Of a stretch of DNA of 64,000 bases, positions 53,786-64,000 are shown in pieces. Each line of letters starts with the position of its first letter. The first letter of the stretch is position 1. This DNA comes from Oenanthe sinensis. Lineage: Eukaryota > Streptophyta > Magnoliopsida > Apiales > Apiaceae. The notes beneath the pieces were generated by a model. It was not told where the DNA came from and did not search any database. It saw only the letters and a list, made by a program, of their open reading frames with translations. The stretch is taken from the NCBI GenBank assembly GCA_028671895.1, contig CM053796.1, forward strand, positions 26,162,860 through 26,226,859, in the 5' to 3' direction. A program made the translations under genes and the position numbers.

Positions 53786-56344
53786 TGTTGGTCCCTGATA
53801 TTGTAGAAGGGGGGTTGAATACAATATCTAAAATTAATCGCGGAATATTTGAATTAAAAATATTATTTTAATTGCTCGCGAAATATTAATTATAATGAAA
53901 TATTGTTCAAGTGAAAGATATAATTTTAACTTGATTAGTATTACAAAATTAATATTTAGAAAACTGTTATATAATTGATAAAAGGATCTAGAACAAATTT
54001 GACATGAACTGTTCGTGTTTAACAATTATATTCCAAACTCAGCACAGAAATCTGTGAATATTACAATGCAGACAAATTACTGAATTTGAGCTGTTTTTTC
54101 TAACTTCTTGAACAACTGAAAAGTGAAGCCTTCATCTCATATTTATAGAGAATGGAAATGGCTGGTATGACCTTTATCAGCATGACTTAATTTATTGAAA
54201 TTAAGTCTGTATGACCTTTTTTAACCCTTGTATGACATTTAAAAAGCTGGGCAAGACTTATTTCTCTCGGTATGACTTATTTTATTAATTAAAAAATCGG
54301 TATGACTTTTTAATTAAAAAAAAAAAAGTCCAGCATGACCTTTTGAACAAGAAAAATTCGGTATGACTTATTTTATTAATTAAAAAAATCGGTATGACTT
54401 TTTTAATTAAATAAAAAATCAATCCACTTGCTCCAGCATGACCTTTTTAAAAAGCTGCTCGGTATGACTTTTAATACAGATTCTCGGTATGACTTTCTTT
54501 GACAAGCTCGGTATGACATTTGCTCAACCTGACCATTCAATTCTTTTTCTTTTGTTTTGGACACTTGGCAGCTATACATTGGTTGTTTATAAAAAAAAAA
54601 CATCCTGCCAATTTCAATTGTAACATTCGGGGGCCTATTTTGTCCTATTAGGGCTAGGCTCCATAGAAATGTTTTTCGACCCGCACAGCTTATAAATAAT
54701 AAATTTAATTCATAAATTATAAAAATAAATATCTAATTTTATTTAGATATTTATAAATATAATTTACCAAATAAATAAAATATTTATTAATTAAATAAAT
54801 CTTTATGCTCTAAGCTGCGGTCTCCTGAACGTCTGGAACCGAACTCCTTTTGACTTGTAAATGATAAATCAATTCCAACCGGGGTTCCACTTTTACGAAT
54901 ATTTGAATTTGCATTTCTTCCGTGTCAATTCTTTTACCGCCTTGTCTTCTAGTCAGTACCGCTAGGTCTGTTTAGTTGTTTCTGTATCCCTTTGAGTAGG
55001 GGTGAACATGGGTTGGTTCGGGTCGGGTTTTCGTCAAACCTCGACTCAACCCGATTAGTTCGGTTTTATAAAAAATCAACCCATTAATTGTAAAAAAAAA
55101 TCGTAACCCAACCCAACCCAACCCAATTAGTTCGGTTTTTTATAATCGTAACCCAACCCAACCTAGAAATTTCTGCACTGTTGGAGAAATTTGTAAAAAT
55201 TATTCTGCACTGTTGCAGAAATTTATATAGTGCAGAAATTTATATAGTGCAGAAATTTGTAGAAAATATTCTGTATTGTTGCAGAAAATTTATATAGTGC
55301 AGAAATTTGTAGAAAAAATTCTGCACTGTTGCAGAAAATTCTGCTTGTTGCAGAAAATGTTGCAAGAGCCGGAAAGTGTTGCAGAATGTGTTGCAAAAAA
55401 TTTATATAGTGCAGAAAATTTATATAGTGCAGAAATTTGTAGAAAATATGTAAAAAAATATATAGAATATGCAGAAAATATGCAAAAAATTCTGCATTTT
55501 ATGTAATCGGTTTGGTTCGGGTTGGGTAAGGGTTAAAATTTGTTAAAACCTTACCCAACCCAATTAGTTCGGGTTTTTTAAAAATTAACCCATTTATATT
55601 TCGGTTTCGGACGGTTCGGTTTATTCGGCCGAAAAAAGGGGCGGGTTGGTTCGGATTGGCGGTTTAATCAGATTTTTGTTCACCCCTACCTTTGAGCTTC
55701 CAGCTTCTTTCTTCTGTCATTCTAAAATAATTCTAAATTAATTAATCCTTTAATTAATTTAAGAAATAAATTAATTCTGAGTGAATTAATTTACTAATTA
55801 ATTTAACTAATTAATTTAATTAATTAATAGAGAATTAAATTAAAGGCTTGACTATTGTTGATGTAGATAAAACTCTTCTGTTCTTCAACAATAACCTTTC
55901 TAACCACTTGAACTTTTTGATGACGAATCTTCACTGACACTGTTGTCACCCTGTGCACTGGTCTGGTTCACGGATGACTAACTACAATGTCGATTCTCAT
56001 TTCTACTGTAGTGGTCTTTGTGTCTTGTCTTGGCTTCTAGCTTTGTCTTCACTATTTCTTTTCTTGGAATCTCTTTGTAGTAGGCACTTGAAATTCTCTG
56101 TATCTTCTGAACTCTTCTGAAATACTACTCCTTTATTTTTCGCCGACGCTTGAACATATTAATGAACTTCTTCCGGTGTAGAGTAGCATCTTCATTAGAA
56201 CACTTCTGATATTAGGATTCTTTGTGTCTAGTTGACATTCTTTGACTTGATTCCTTCCTCATTATTTATTACTTACTTCATTTTCTTACTTGAGTTGAGT
56301 TGTCATCTACTTATTATAAATAGGTCTTATCATATGCCTTTCAA
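53786..56344 (-). repeat. 3' LTR of element C, enlarged by a MITE
   Basis: It starts TGTTGGTCCCTGATATTG and ends CATATGCCTTTCA, as in M. About ten CGGTATGACTT motifs lie at 54160-54520. Removing the MITE and one copy of its 8-bp duplication leaves about 1,859 bp, still some 480 bp longer than M's LTR, so C represents another LTR subfamily. Confidence 0.9.
54997..55688. mobile_element. hAT-type MITE
   Basis: The 692-bp unit starts TAGGGGTGAACA and ends TGTTCACCCCTA, a perfect 12-bp terminal inverted repeat. It is flanked by the identical 8-bp string CCTTTGAG (54989-54996 and 55689-55696). An 8-bp duplication and TAGGG-type ends are hallmarks of hAT elements. The subterminal regions carry runs of AACCCAACCC and GGTTCGGGT in inverted arrangement. 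The centre (55160-55500) is a tandem array of GCAGAAATTTATATAGT-like units. There is no transposase frame, so it is non-autonomous. Confidence 0.93.
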
Positions 56345-56359
56345 TCTCCCCCTATTTGT
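56345..56359 (-). other. Polypurine tract of element C
   Basis: The minus strand reads CAAATAGGGGGAGAT directly before the 3' LTR, identical to element M. Confidence 0.9.
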
Positions 56360-56569
56360 TGTTAAGCATTTAACATACAAATCCCTAGAGGATAACTCAA
56401 CTAACAACTAAGAAAATAATATGACATTTAAGAACTGTAAATAATAAATTGTTCTCTGGATTATATAATACATTTCCAGATTTCCTGAGTTAACTGAAAT
56501 GAAAGATGTTTGTTCCTCTAGCACTGAACATATTATACATGTAATATTATCTTTATTTCTCAGACTCAT

Positions 56570-56864
56570 CACTACTCCCCCTTAGGATGACAGAGATGAT
56601 GTCTGTTCTCTTCTTACCACTTTTCCTTTGAATTTCCAACTTCTGTTTTACTTCTCACCCAAGGTAGATTCATTTTCCCTTTTCGTAAATTATCCAACTT
56701 TTCTTGTTCAACAATTGAGTAATCCTCTTCTGGCAAAAGCCTTTGTTTACTTCTCCCCTTTTGATCTACTCCCCCTTAGTTGAACACTTTAACATTTTGG
56801 AGTAATCCTCTTAATAATTCTCCCCCTTAGTTGAGTAATCCTCTTAATAATTCTCCCCTAATTG
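56570..56864 (-). repeat. Array of extra polypurine-tract-like motifs, element C
   Basis: On the minus strand, TAAGGGGGAGTA (56573-56584), TAAGGGGGAGTAG (about 56767-56778), CTAAGGGGGAGAA (about 56818-56830) and AATTAGGGGAGAA (about 56849-56864) recur within 300 bp upstream of the true tract. Similar GTTGAGTAATCCTCTT units surround them. Multiple polypurine tracts ahead of the 3' LTR have been described for Sireviruses, to my recollection. Confidence 0.65.
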
Positions 56865-57466
56865 TAGATAGGTAACAATTGTTGGTCCTTTTCTGAAGAA
56901 ATTTCCACCTTGGTTGAATAACATTAGAAATCTGTAACAGGGAATGGGGAAAGGGATTTGGTAAGTGTGCTAGTGTGTGATTTTACTTTGTGTTCCTCAC
57001 AAGTGTTTCGCTCATATACTCTCTAAGTGTTTCACTCATAGAATATATATTTTCACTCTTCCTTACTTGTGTTTCACTCTTTTCTCACATCACTATATCT
57101 CTCTCAGTACGGATGACTCAGTCTTTTGTACCTGCAAGAAAGATCATCATAGCCCCTTCAAGAGAGGTCACTGGTGGTGCAATGGGGTTTCGTAAATCCC
57201 CGTCCTCAATTGAATCTATTAAAATATTTGATTTTTATAAACTGAATTGCTTCAGGAATAGATTCAGTGAGTTGCTGATCATCTAAGATGATCTATTCCG
57301 TTAGGAATCCAAATATGTTCCATCTGGGGAGGGAGACAAGGATCTATAATGTAGCAAATGATCCAAGTTTTCTCCTGACGCCTGTGAAGGCATGTTGATT
57401 CAGTCAGAATCATCAATCATTCTTCCTTCCTTGATATGAAAGTTTAGAATAATTGCTACCGTCAAT

Positions 57467-57990
57467 TCATCCTTCCTGTGACATTTCAAATGCTCCCTCT
57501 TGGTCCCTTTTTGGTCCCAAGTAAGTCCTTACATTGTTGGTCCAAAATGCCAATTGAGTTGGTCCATTGTTGGTCCCTAAAACTAAGACAAAATTTGTGG
57601 TTTCTTGAAAAATGTCAGATGAAATTAACTCTTTGCTGGTAGCCTTGGCTGACAGGCTGAATTCAATAGACTCACTCTGATGAGAGAATGAACCTAGTAA
57701 CAGTTTTGCCTTTTCCAAGTCTGTATCCTTTTGAGAGAACACAGATGAGCTAACAGTTGTCTCAGTTTATATATGAATCACATTTCTGGAGACAGAGCTG
57801 TTGGTTCACTCACATCACCAACCTTATCAAATGCAATCAAGGCATTGACTCCCTCATTCTGAACAATTAGGTATTCTGTTTAATGGTTAGAGAGACGGAT
57901 GTGATTGTGTTTGTGTGTTTGGTTCTAAGATCTTGGATAGAGATTGATGCCAATGTTTGGGATCTAACTATTAGAAACAATTGGATGATC
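57467..57990 (-). pseudogene. Fragment of a third ORF, element C
   Basis: The minus strand reads QKDTDLEKAKLLLGSFSHQ, ESIEFSLSAKATSKELI and beyond to 57467. Upstream, in another frame, is NEGVNALIAFDKVGDVSE. The first part has a counterpart in element D at 38080-38200 with the same residues (KLLLGS...ESIEF.LS.K), so it was once coding in this family. It is not clearly similar to ORF3 of M and may be its C-terminal part or a different insert. The rest of 56865-58371 shows nothing recognisable. Confidence 0.5.
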
Positions 57991-58371
57991 AAGCTCATAG
58001 ATCTTTCCTACTTCTCAAAAGAGACGTGAGAATAATCAGCACATATTTATATAGAAATAAACATAAAAATAATAAAAATAAATATGCCAAGTTGTAAAAC
58101 AAATAAAACTATACAAACTTAAATATACCAATTGTTGAGAGCAATTGTTGCAAATAATAAACAATATATACTAATTGTTGGAAAACAAACATAATATAAA
58201 ATATATTTACAGTAGAGATGCCAATGAAAAAAAACTGTACAAAAATAAGGAAAATCTTTTTGAGTTTTCTTTTTCAATTTGTTTGTTTGTTTTTGAAATA
58301 TTTTAAGGAATATATACAGTGTATTTACAGTACTTGAAACTAAATATGCAATTTAAAACAACATGCAATAA

Positions 58372-61300
58372 TTAGTTCATGTTTAACATCCCTAACTCAC
58401 TAACCAACTTAGAGAAAGTGGATTCATCAAGTGGTTTCGTGAAGATGTCGGCAATTTGATCTTTTGTGGGTACAAAATGTAACACCACAGTTCCGTTCAT
58501 GACATGCTCTCGGATAAAATGATACCTTATGTCTATGTGCTTGGTCCTTGAATGTTGTACAGGATTATTGGAAATTGCTATGGCACTTGTGTTAACGCAA
58601 AGTATTGGGATTTTATATAGCGCAAGTCCATAATCATTCAGCGGATTCCTTATCCACAAGATCTGTGCACAACAACTACCTGCCGCAATATATTCTGCTT
58701 CGGCTGTCGAGGTAGATACTGAGTGTTGTTTCTTGCTGTACCAGGAAATCAACCGTTGTCCTAGAAACTGACAGCTTCCAGATGTACTTTTCCTATCCAT
58801 CCTGTATCCTGCATAATCTGAATCTGTATAGCCTATTAGTTCAAAACCTGTACCTTTAGGGTACCAAATTCCAAGATTCGGTGTACCCTTCAGATATCTA
58901 AAAATTCTTTTAACAGCTATAAGATGAGATTCTCTAGGATCGGATTGAAACCTTGCACATAAGCATGTTGCAAACATTATATCGGGTCTACTAGCAGTTA
59001 GATATAATAATGAGCCTATCATACCTCTGTAGCTTGTGATGTCAACTTTCTTACCAGTTTCATCTTTGTCAAGCTTGGTGGCTGTTGGCATAGGGGTTTT
59101 TGCCGGTGTAGAATCTTCTAGATTGTATTTCCTTAGAAGATCCCTTACGTACTTTGATTGGCAAATTAAAATCCCATTTTCCTTTTGCTTCACTTGCAAT
59201 CCAAGGAAGAATGACAGCTCACCCATCATGCTCATTTCATACCTACTCTGCATTAACTTAGCAAATCTCTTGCACAAGTTTTCATTAGTAGAACCAAATA
59301 TAATATCGTCAACATAAACTTGAACAAATATCATATCTTTATCATGTATTTTATAAAAGAGAGTTTTATCTATGACACCTCTAGTAAAACCGTTTTCAAG
59401 TAAAAACTGAGAGAGAGTGTCATACCATGTCATCGGTGCTTGCTTGAGTCCATAGAGAGCTTTGAATAGCAAATACACAAAATCAGCAAACTCTGGATTT
59501 TCAAAGCCAGGAGGCTGTTCCACATATACTTCCTCTTCTAACTTTCCATTCAGAAAAGCACTTTTCACATCCATTTGATAGACTTTAAAATTGGAATGTG
59601 CTGCGAATGCCAGAAATATCCTGATGGCTTCAAGTCTTGCAACTGGTGCGTAGGTCTCATCATAATCAATTCCCTCTTCCTGGGAGTAACCCTTTGCAAC
59701 CAGTCTGGCCTTATTCCTTGTAACAATGCCATCACCGTCTAACTTGTTCCTGTATACCCATTTCGAGCCAATAACAGATCTATCTTTAGGCCTGGGTACC
59801 AGTGTCCATACTTCTTGCCTTTCGAACTGATTGAGTTCTTCTTGCATGGCAAGAACCCAATCTGGATCAGTTAGTGCATCTTCAATTTTCTTTGGTTCTT
59901 CTTGAGATAGAAAAACCGAAAATAGACATTCATTTGAAGTTGCACTTCTGGTTCTTACTCCAACATCTGGATCACCTATGATCGATTCAAAAGGATGATT
60001 TTTGCTCCATATCCTTTCCCTGGGTAGGTTTGATCTTGATGATTCGCCTCGAAATTCATTGTGATGTTGTGTTCTACCAGTTGATCCTTCATCTCCCCCT
60101 GAGTTGCTGCCAGGTTGACTTGTTGATCCACCACTGGTATTAGTAGTATCTCCAGTGTTTCCATTGTTTCCACCACTATTACCTGGATCATTACCATCAT
60201 TGTTGTCATCATCATTTCCTGCTGCAACCTCAGGCTCTTCTTCATTATCCGAATCTGAGTCTGGATGATTGTCAAATTTTAATGACTCGGAAGGATCTTC
60301 ATTTTGGATGCTTGGGTGTTTAGTGTCGTCAAATGATACATTGACACTTTCTTTTACTTGGTGCTGATCAATTATGTACACCTTATATGCTCTTTTTGAG
60401 TAGCCGATAAAAATTGTTTCATGTGCCTTGGCCTCAAATTTGCCACGATGTTCATCTCTATCTTTTAGCACAAAACATTTGGCTCCAAATACATGAAAGT
60501 ATTTGAGTGTTGGTTTCTTGCCAGCCATTAATTCGTAGGGCGTCTTCATATGATCCTTGTTGATTAAAGTTCGATTCTGGGTATAACAAGCTGTGTTTAC
60601 TGCTTCAGCCCAGAAGTAGATAGGCAACCTTGATTCACTTAACATTGTTCTTGCAGCTTCAATCAAGGTTCGATTCTTCCTTTCTACTACTCCATTCTGT
60701 TGCGGAGTTCTTGGCGCTGAGAATTGTCTTGTTATCCCTTTGTCTGAGCAGAAGCTATTCAGAATTTCATTCTTGAATTCTGTTCCATTATCTGATCTGA
60801 TTGCCCGGACAGGTAGCTTTGAATCTAACTCAATCAACTTTACATGATCAATCACCAACTGTGGAGTTTCATCCTTAGAGTTCAAGAATAAAACCCACGT
60901 GTACTTTGTGAAGTCATCTATAATCACTAAGGCATATTTCTTCCTTGACATAGACAGAATATTTACTGGACCAAATAAATCCATATGTAGCAACTGCAGT
61001 GGTTCAGTAATATTCGTAGTGTCTGTGCCTTTGTGAGTTGCTCTTTATGACTTCCCTTTCTGACATGCCTCACACAATCCTTCTTGTGTAAATTCCATCG
61101 GAGGCAGTCCTCTCACCAAATCCCTCTTGACTAGAGAGTTCATTGTTTTAAAATTCAGGTGTGAGAGCTTCTTGTGCCATAGCCAACTTTCTTCTGTTGA
61201 AGCTTTTGAATAAAAACAGTTTGCTTCAGCTTCAGTTCCCGAGTTGAAATTAGCTACGTACAAGTTTCCTTTCCTTACTCCACGCAAGGCTAGTATGTCT

Positions 61301-61620
61301 TCTTTAGAAAGAGCTATTAAGCACTTCTCCTTGATAAAGTTTACTTTGTAACCTCTATCACAGAATTGACTGACGCTGAGTAGATTGTGCTTAAGTCCTT
61401 CCACCAAAGAGACGTTTTCAATGATAACATTTCCTGTATTTAACTTGCCATATCCCGTAGTCATTCCTTTGCTGTTATCTCCAAAGGTGACAATTGGGCC
61501 AGCTCTTTCAACCACGTCTGATAGCAGGGCTCTATCTCCGGTCATATGCCTTGACGATCCGCTGTCTAGGATCCATACAACCCGGTTTTCCTGTTTAACT
61601 CCCTGCACATATCAAACGGA
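58372..61620 (-). pseudogene. Copia pol of element C: protease, integrase, RT, RNase H (few breaks)
   Basis: One continuous frame from 61620 to 58372 has only two in-frame stops, TGA at 61612 and TAA at 61045 (after CQKGKS). Protease: WILDSGSSRHMTG. Integrase: LWHKKLSHLNF, GLCEACQKG, HMDLFGPVN, IDDFTKYTW, RSDNGTEFKN, QQNGVVERKNRTLIEAARTML. Linker: Gly/Asn/Asp-rich. RT: LVAKGYSQEEGIDYDETYAP, KSAFLNGKLEEEVYVEQPPGF, YVDDIIFGS. RNase H: YTDSDYAG and AEAEYIAAGS are kept, but CDN is CVN (LCVNTSAI), which removes a catalytic Asp. The end FTKPLDESTFSKLVSELGML is as in M. The integrase is intact at the DNGTEF codon that is a stop in M and B. Confidence 0.9.
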
Positions 61621-63782
61621 TTAATTCGTCTTCGGAGCCCAAAATTGATTGGGCCCGGCATACTTAAAGAATTGACCTTTGTCAGCTTTGAAAACAGATC
61701 CTTTTCGAACAACAGCCGCATCCTCCTTGACTGTACTTACTTTCCTATAAACAGTCTTAACAACTTTTTGTTTAGACTTAGGAATATACTTTTCCTTCTT
61801 GACAGGTGAAGGAATAGCAGTCTTGGATTTAGCAAATTTATTATTGATGTATTGTCTAGGTGTCATGTTCTTTTTATTAGCAGTCATAGCATTAAAAGCA
61901 CATAACATACAATTTAACATAACACAAGGTTTATGGCATACATCAATAGCAGGCATGTTATTCACAGCAGTAGGAGTTTTAACAATTTCTACTTTAACTT
62001 TTTCAGCAGATTTAAAGTTTTCAGTAGAATGGCATCTGTTGTTACTATCCCTACTTCTAACAAACTTATTGTTAGGTCTGTTCAAATCATTCTTTAAGTT
62101 CTTAGCACCTAAACCAGGAGTGGATGAACTAGCAGAGTTCACATTTTCTATTGGTCTTTTAGGTACATATTTCACTTTCTGGACATTTACTCCTTTTATG
62201 TCCCTAGTCTGTTCTTCTCTTTTCTTCTCTTCCTCGAGATCCTCTAACTGCATCTCATAAGCTATCAGTATAGAGCTCTCAAGGATAGGTTCAGCAATAG
62301 GTGTTATGAAAAGAGGTTTGGGTGTGTTTTTAACAACATGAGGAATACCCCTTTCTTCAGCGCTTTGCTTGAACGGGGTAATGTTGCTTGGCTTTCCTAC
62401 AGATTTATTGTACTCGAAACGTATTCCAACTTTTCGGTTTATTTCCTGTTGGTCAACTAGGTTCTTTACAATATAAGAGGAATTTTTATAAGCTAGACAC
62501 CTTTGCTTTTCTTCTTCAATTTTATTCTTTAAAAAAGCTTCAATCTCAACATAGCAGTTGACTCTATTAACTTGAAATGCAACATCTTCAGTTAATTTAA
62601 CATTTATAAGTATGATTTTCCCTGATACTTCTTCAGTAGAGCGTCATATTTCTGTTTGAGCTCGTCATATGAATCCTTCTTTCTTTCCTGCTTGGGATTT
62701 CTACAATCAGTAGCAAAGTGTCCCATTTCATTGCAGTTGAAGCAACGGATCTTGCTTCTGTCTACCATCCATGTCTTGTATCCACCTTTTGTGTTGGATG
62801 AGCTAGAAGAACCACCTGTCTGAAATCTGTTTGCCATAGGCTTGAATTTGAAACTAGGGTTCCTCCTGAATCTTGTATTTCCAAATTTTCTAGCAATCAG
62901 AGCCAGAGATTCATCCTCAAGTTGATCGAGTTCTTCCATTGAGTAGAATTCACTATCAGTTGAATTCACTAGAGTTGCACCAACTTCTGCAACAATACCC
63001 TGATCAATGATGTTGACTGAAGAAGATTCAGTTTTAGCTTTTCTGTACTCTGGTTCTTCTGCTACAAGAGCTGTAGACTTGCTGACCACCTTGCCTGTAC
63101 CATATATTTCTTTCTGTTGAATCTGCTCTAGCTCATAGGTCTTCAGAATGCCATAAAGTCTTTCCAAAGAAATTTCATTCATGTCCCTTGACTCTCTGAT
63201 GGCTGTTATCCTTTGCTCTAGGTGTTCTGGCATTGTCAGCAAAAACTTCCTACTGATCTCCTTCTTCGTATATTGTTTGCCATTGAGATTTAGATCATTT
63301 ATCAGCTTGTTGTATCTCTCAAAAACTTCTGAGATTCCTTCTCCAGGATTTGATCTAAAATGCTCATATTGAGACGTTAAGATTTCTAATCTGTTCTCCC
63401 TTACTTCTTCTGTTCCTTCATTTAGTATCTCTATCGTTTCCCAGATGTGTTTAGCATTTTTACAATTAACAACATGATTGTACATTCCGGGATCAAGAGA
63501 TTCCACTAAAATTAACTGCAGACTGGTGTCCAATGTATCCAGTTCCTTTTCTGTCTCAGTGTACTCAGAAATATCTTTTTCAAATTGTCTGTGCGGAATG
63601 AGTACACCATCTTCCATATGCTCAGGAAAGATATTTATTGGAACAGCAACACCAGTTTTTAAAATATCCTTGTACTTCGGATTTGCAGCTCGAAGAAACA
63701 AGGTCATCTTTCTCTTCCACAGATTATAATTGTCTTTATCAAATTGTGGAATTTTAATGCTACTAACTCTTTGAGTACTCAT
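61621..63782 (-). pseudogene. Gag of element C (internal deletion with frameshift)
   Basis: Start MSTQRVSSIKIPQFDKDNYN at 63782. A UBN2-type gag domain is followed by the zinc knuckle CFNCNEMGHFATDC. After KKYQGKSYL a deletion of about 255 bp relative to M removes an acidic segment and shifts the frame, giving a stop at 62604. Coding resumes in the M-like frame with KLTEDVAFQVNRVNCYVEIE and runs through a KPCVMLNCMLCAFNAM block to FWAPKTN and UAA at 61621-61623. The terminal UAA matches the one in M and B. Confidence 0.85.
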
Positions 63783-63959
63783 CTTTAAATAAGATTAAAA
63801 ATTAAGTGTTTCAAAAAATATTTTAATTTTTGACTTAAAATAATTTTTCGGAAAAAAATTATTTCGAATAAAAAATTATTTCGAATTTAAAATAATTTTT
63901 GAGATCTGTATGAATTCGCGGAATTTGATTTGGATCTGATATATAAAAAATATCAACCA

Positions 63960-63971
63960 GCTCTGATGCCA
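63960..63971 (-). other. Primer-binding site of element C
   Basis: The minus strand reads TGGCATCAGAGC, one base different from the initiator-tRNA-Met complement, two bases after the LTR end at 63974. Confidence 0.9.
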
Positions 63972-63973
63972 AT

Positions 63974-64000
63974 TGTTGGTCCCTGATATTGTAGAAGGGG
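63974..64000 (-). repeat. 5' LTR of element C (first 27 bp only)
   Basis: TGTTGGTCCCTGATATTG and following bases match the start of the LTR at 53786. The remainder is outside the window. Confidence 0.9.

Larger units (their letters stand above)
53786..64000 (-). mobile_element. Copia element C (M superfamily), 5' LTR runs off the window
   Basis: Minus-strand element: 3' LTR 53786-56344, polypurine tract, 2-kb region with ORF3 fragments, pol, gag, primer site, and the first 27 bp of the 5' LTR at 63974-64000. Its LTR ends, primer site and gag-pol are close to element M, but its LTR is longer and its ORF3 region is reduced. It is inserted in antisense in ORF3 of element B. The left flank is TAAGG (53781-53785); the matching duplication would lie beyond the window. 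Confidence 0.92.

Noticed and set aside
54160..54520. Regularly recurring CGGTATGACTT, at first sight CRISPR-like
   Set aside because: Spacing is irregular, the unit is short, and it lies in a plant LTR; it is a motif array, not CRISPR.
55276..55506. Open frame inside the MITE
   Set aside because: It is a translation of the tandem GCAGAAATT units, not a protein.

Overview
This window is plant nuclear DNA, almost certainly from a flowering plant with a repeat-rich genome. It is AT-rich and holds no host gene that I can recognise. It is built from nested retrotransposons: a plant L1-type LINE with an RRM in ORF1 and an RNase H at the end of ORF2, and several Ty1/copia elements whose gene order (gag, protease, integrase, RT, RNase H, then a long extra ORF3) resembles the Sirevirus branch. 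I cannot name the species from sequence alone.

Layout. 1-5560: AT-rich non-coding DNA with degenerate repeats, a local duplication and one solo LTR (3229-3689) with a perfect 5-bp target duplication. 5744-6930 (-): decayed gene with an RNase H-like domain. 7243-13565 (-): LINE, interrupted by copia element A (13566-36221, +), which is flanked by the perfect duplication GACCT. A is itself interrupted by copia element M (19273-32658, -). A short piece of the LINE reappears at 36227-36330. 36331-38040: AT-rich spacer. 38041-43055 (-): very decayed copia copy D. 43056-53785 (+): copia element B, same family as A, probably inserted in D and cut at 53785 by copia element C (53786 to beyond 64000, -). 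C belongs to the M superfamily and carries a hAT-type MITE (54997-55688) in its 3' LTR. The order of insertion is LINE or D first, then A or B, then M or C, then the MITE. LTR divergence counted by eye agrees: about 8% for A, about 1% for M.

Two copia families are therefore present, A/B/solo LTR and M/C/D. They differ in LTR sequence but share four traits: a tRNA-iMet-type primer site; a GG(T/G)GGAGAT polypurine tract; an in-frame UAA between gag and pol at the same place in M, C and B; and, in A, B and M, a homologous third ORF with an N-terminal globular domain and coiled-coil tail. Each family also carries its own short DNA motif, scattered many times through the LTRs and internal non-coding DNA. 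In A/B the internal copies (TAAACTCTGA) run in several reading frames and the LTR copies are their reverse complement. In M/C the motif (CGGTATGACTYAT) is arrayed in the LTR, and in M it also forms perfect hairpins between pol and ORF3. These motif systems, the gag-pol stop and the shared ORF3 are the most interesting things here.
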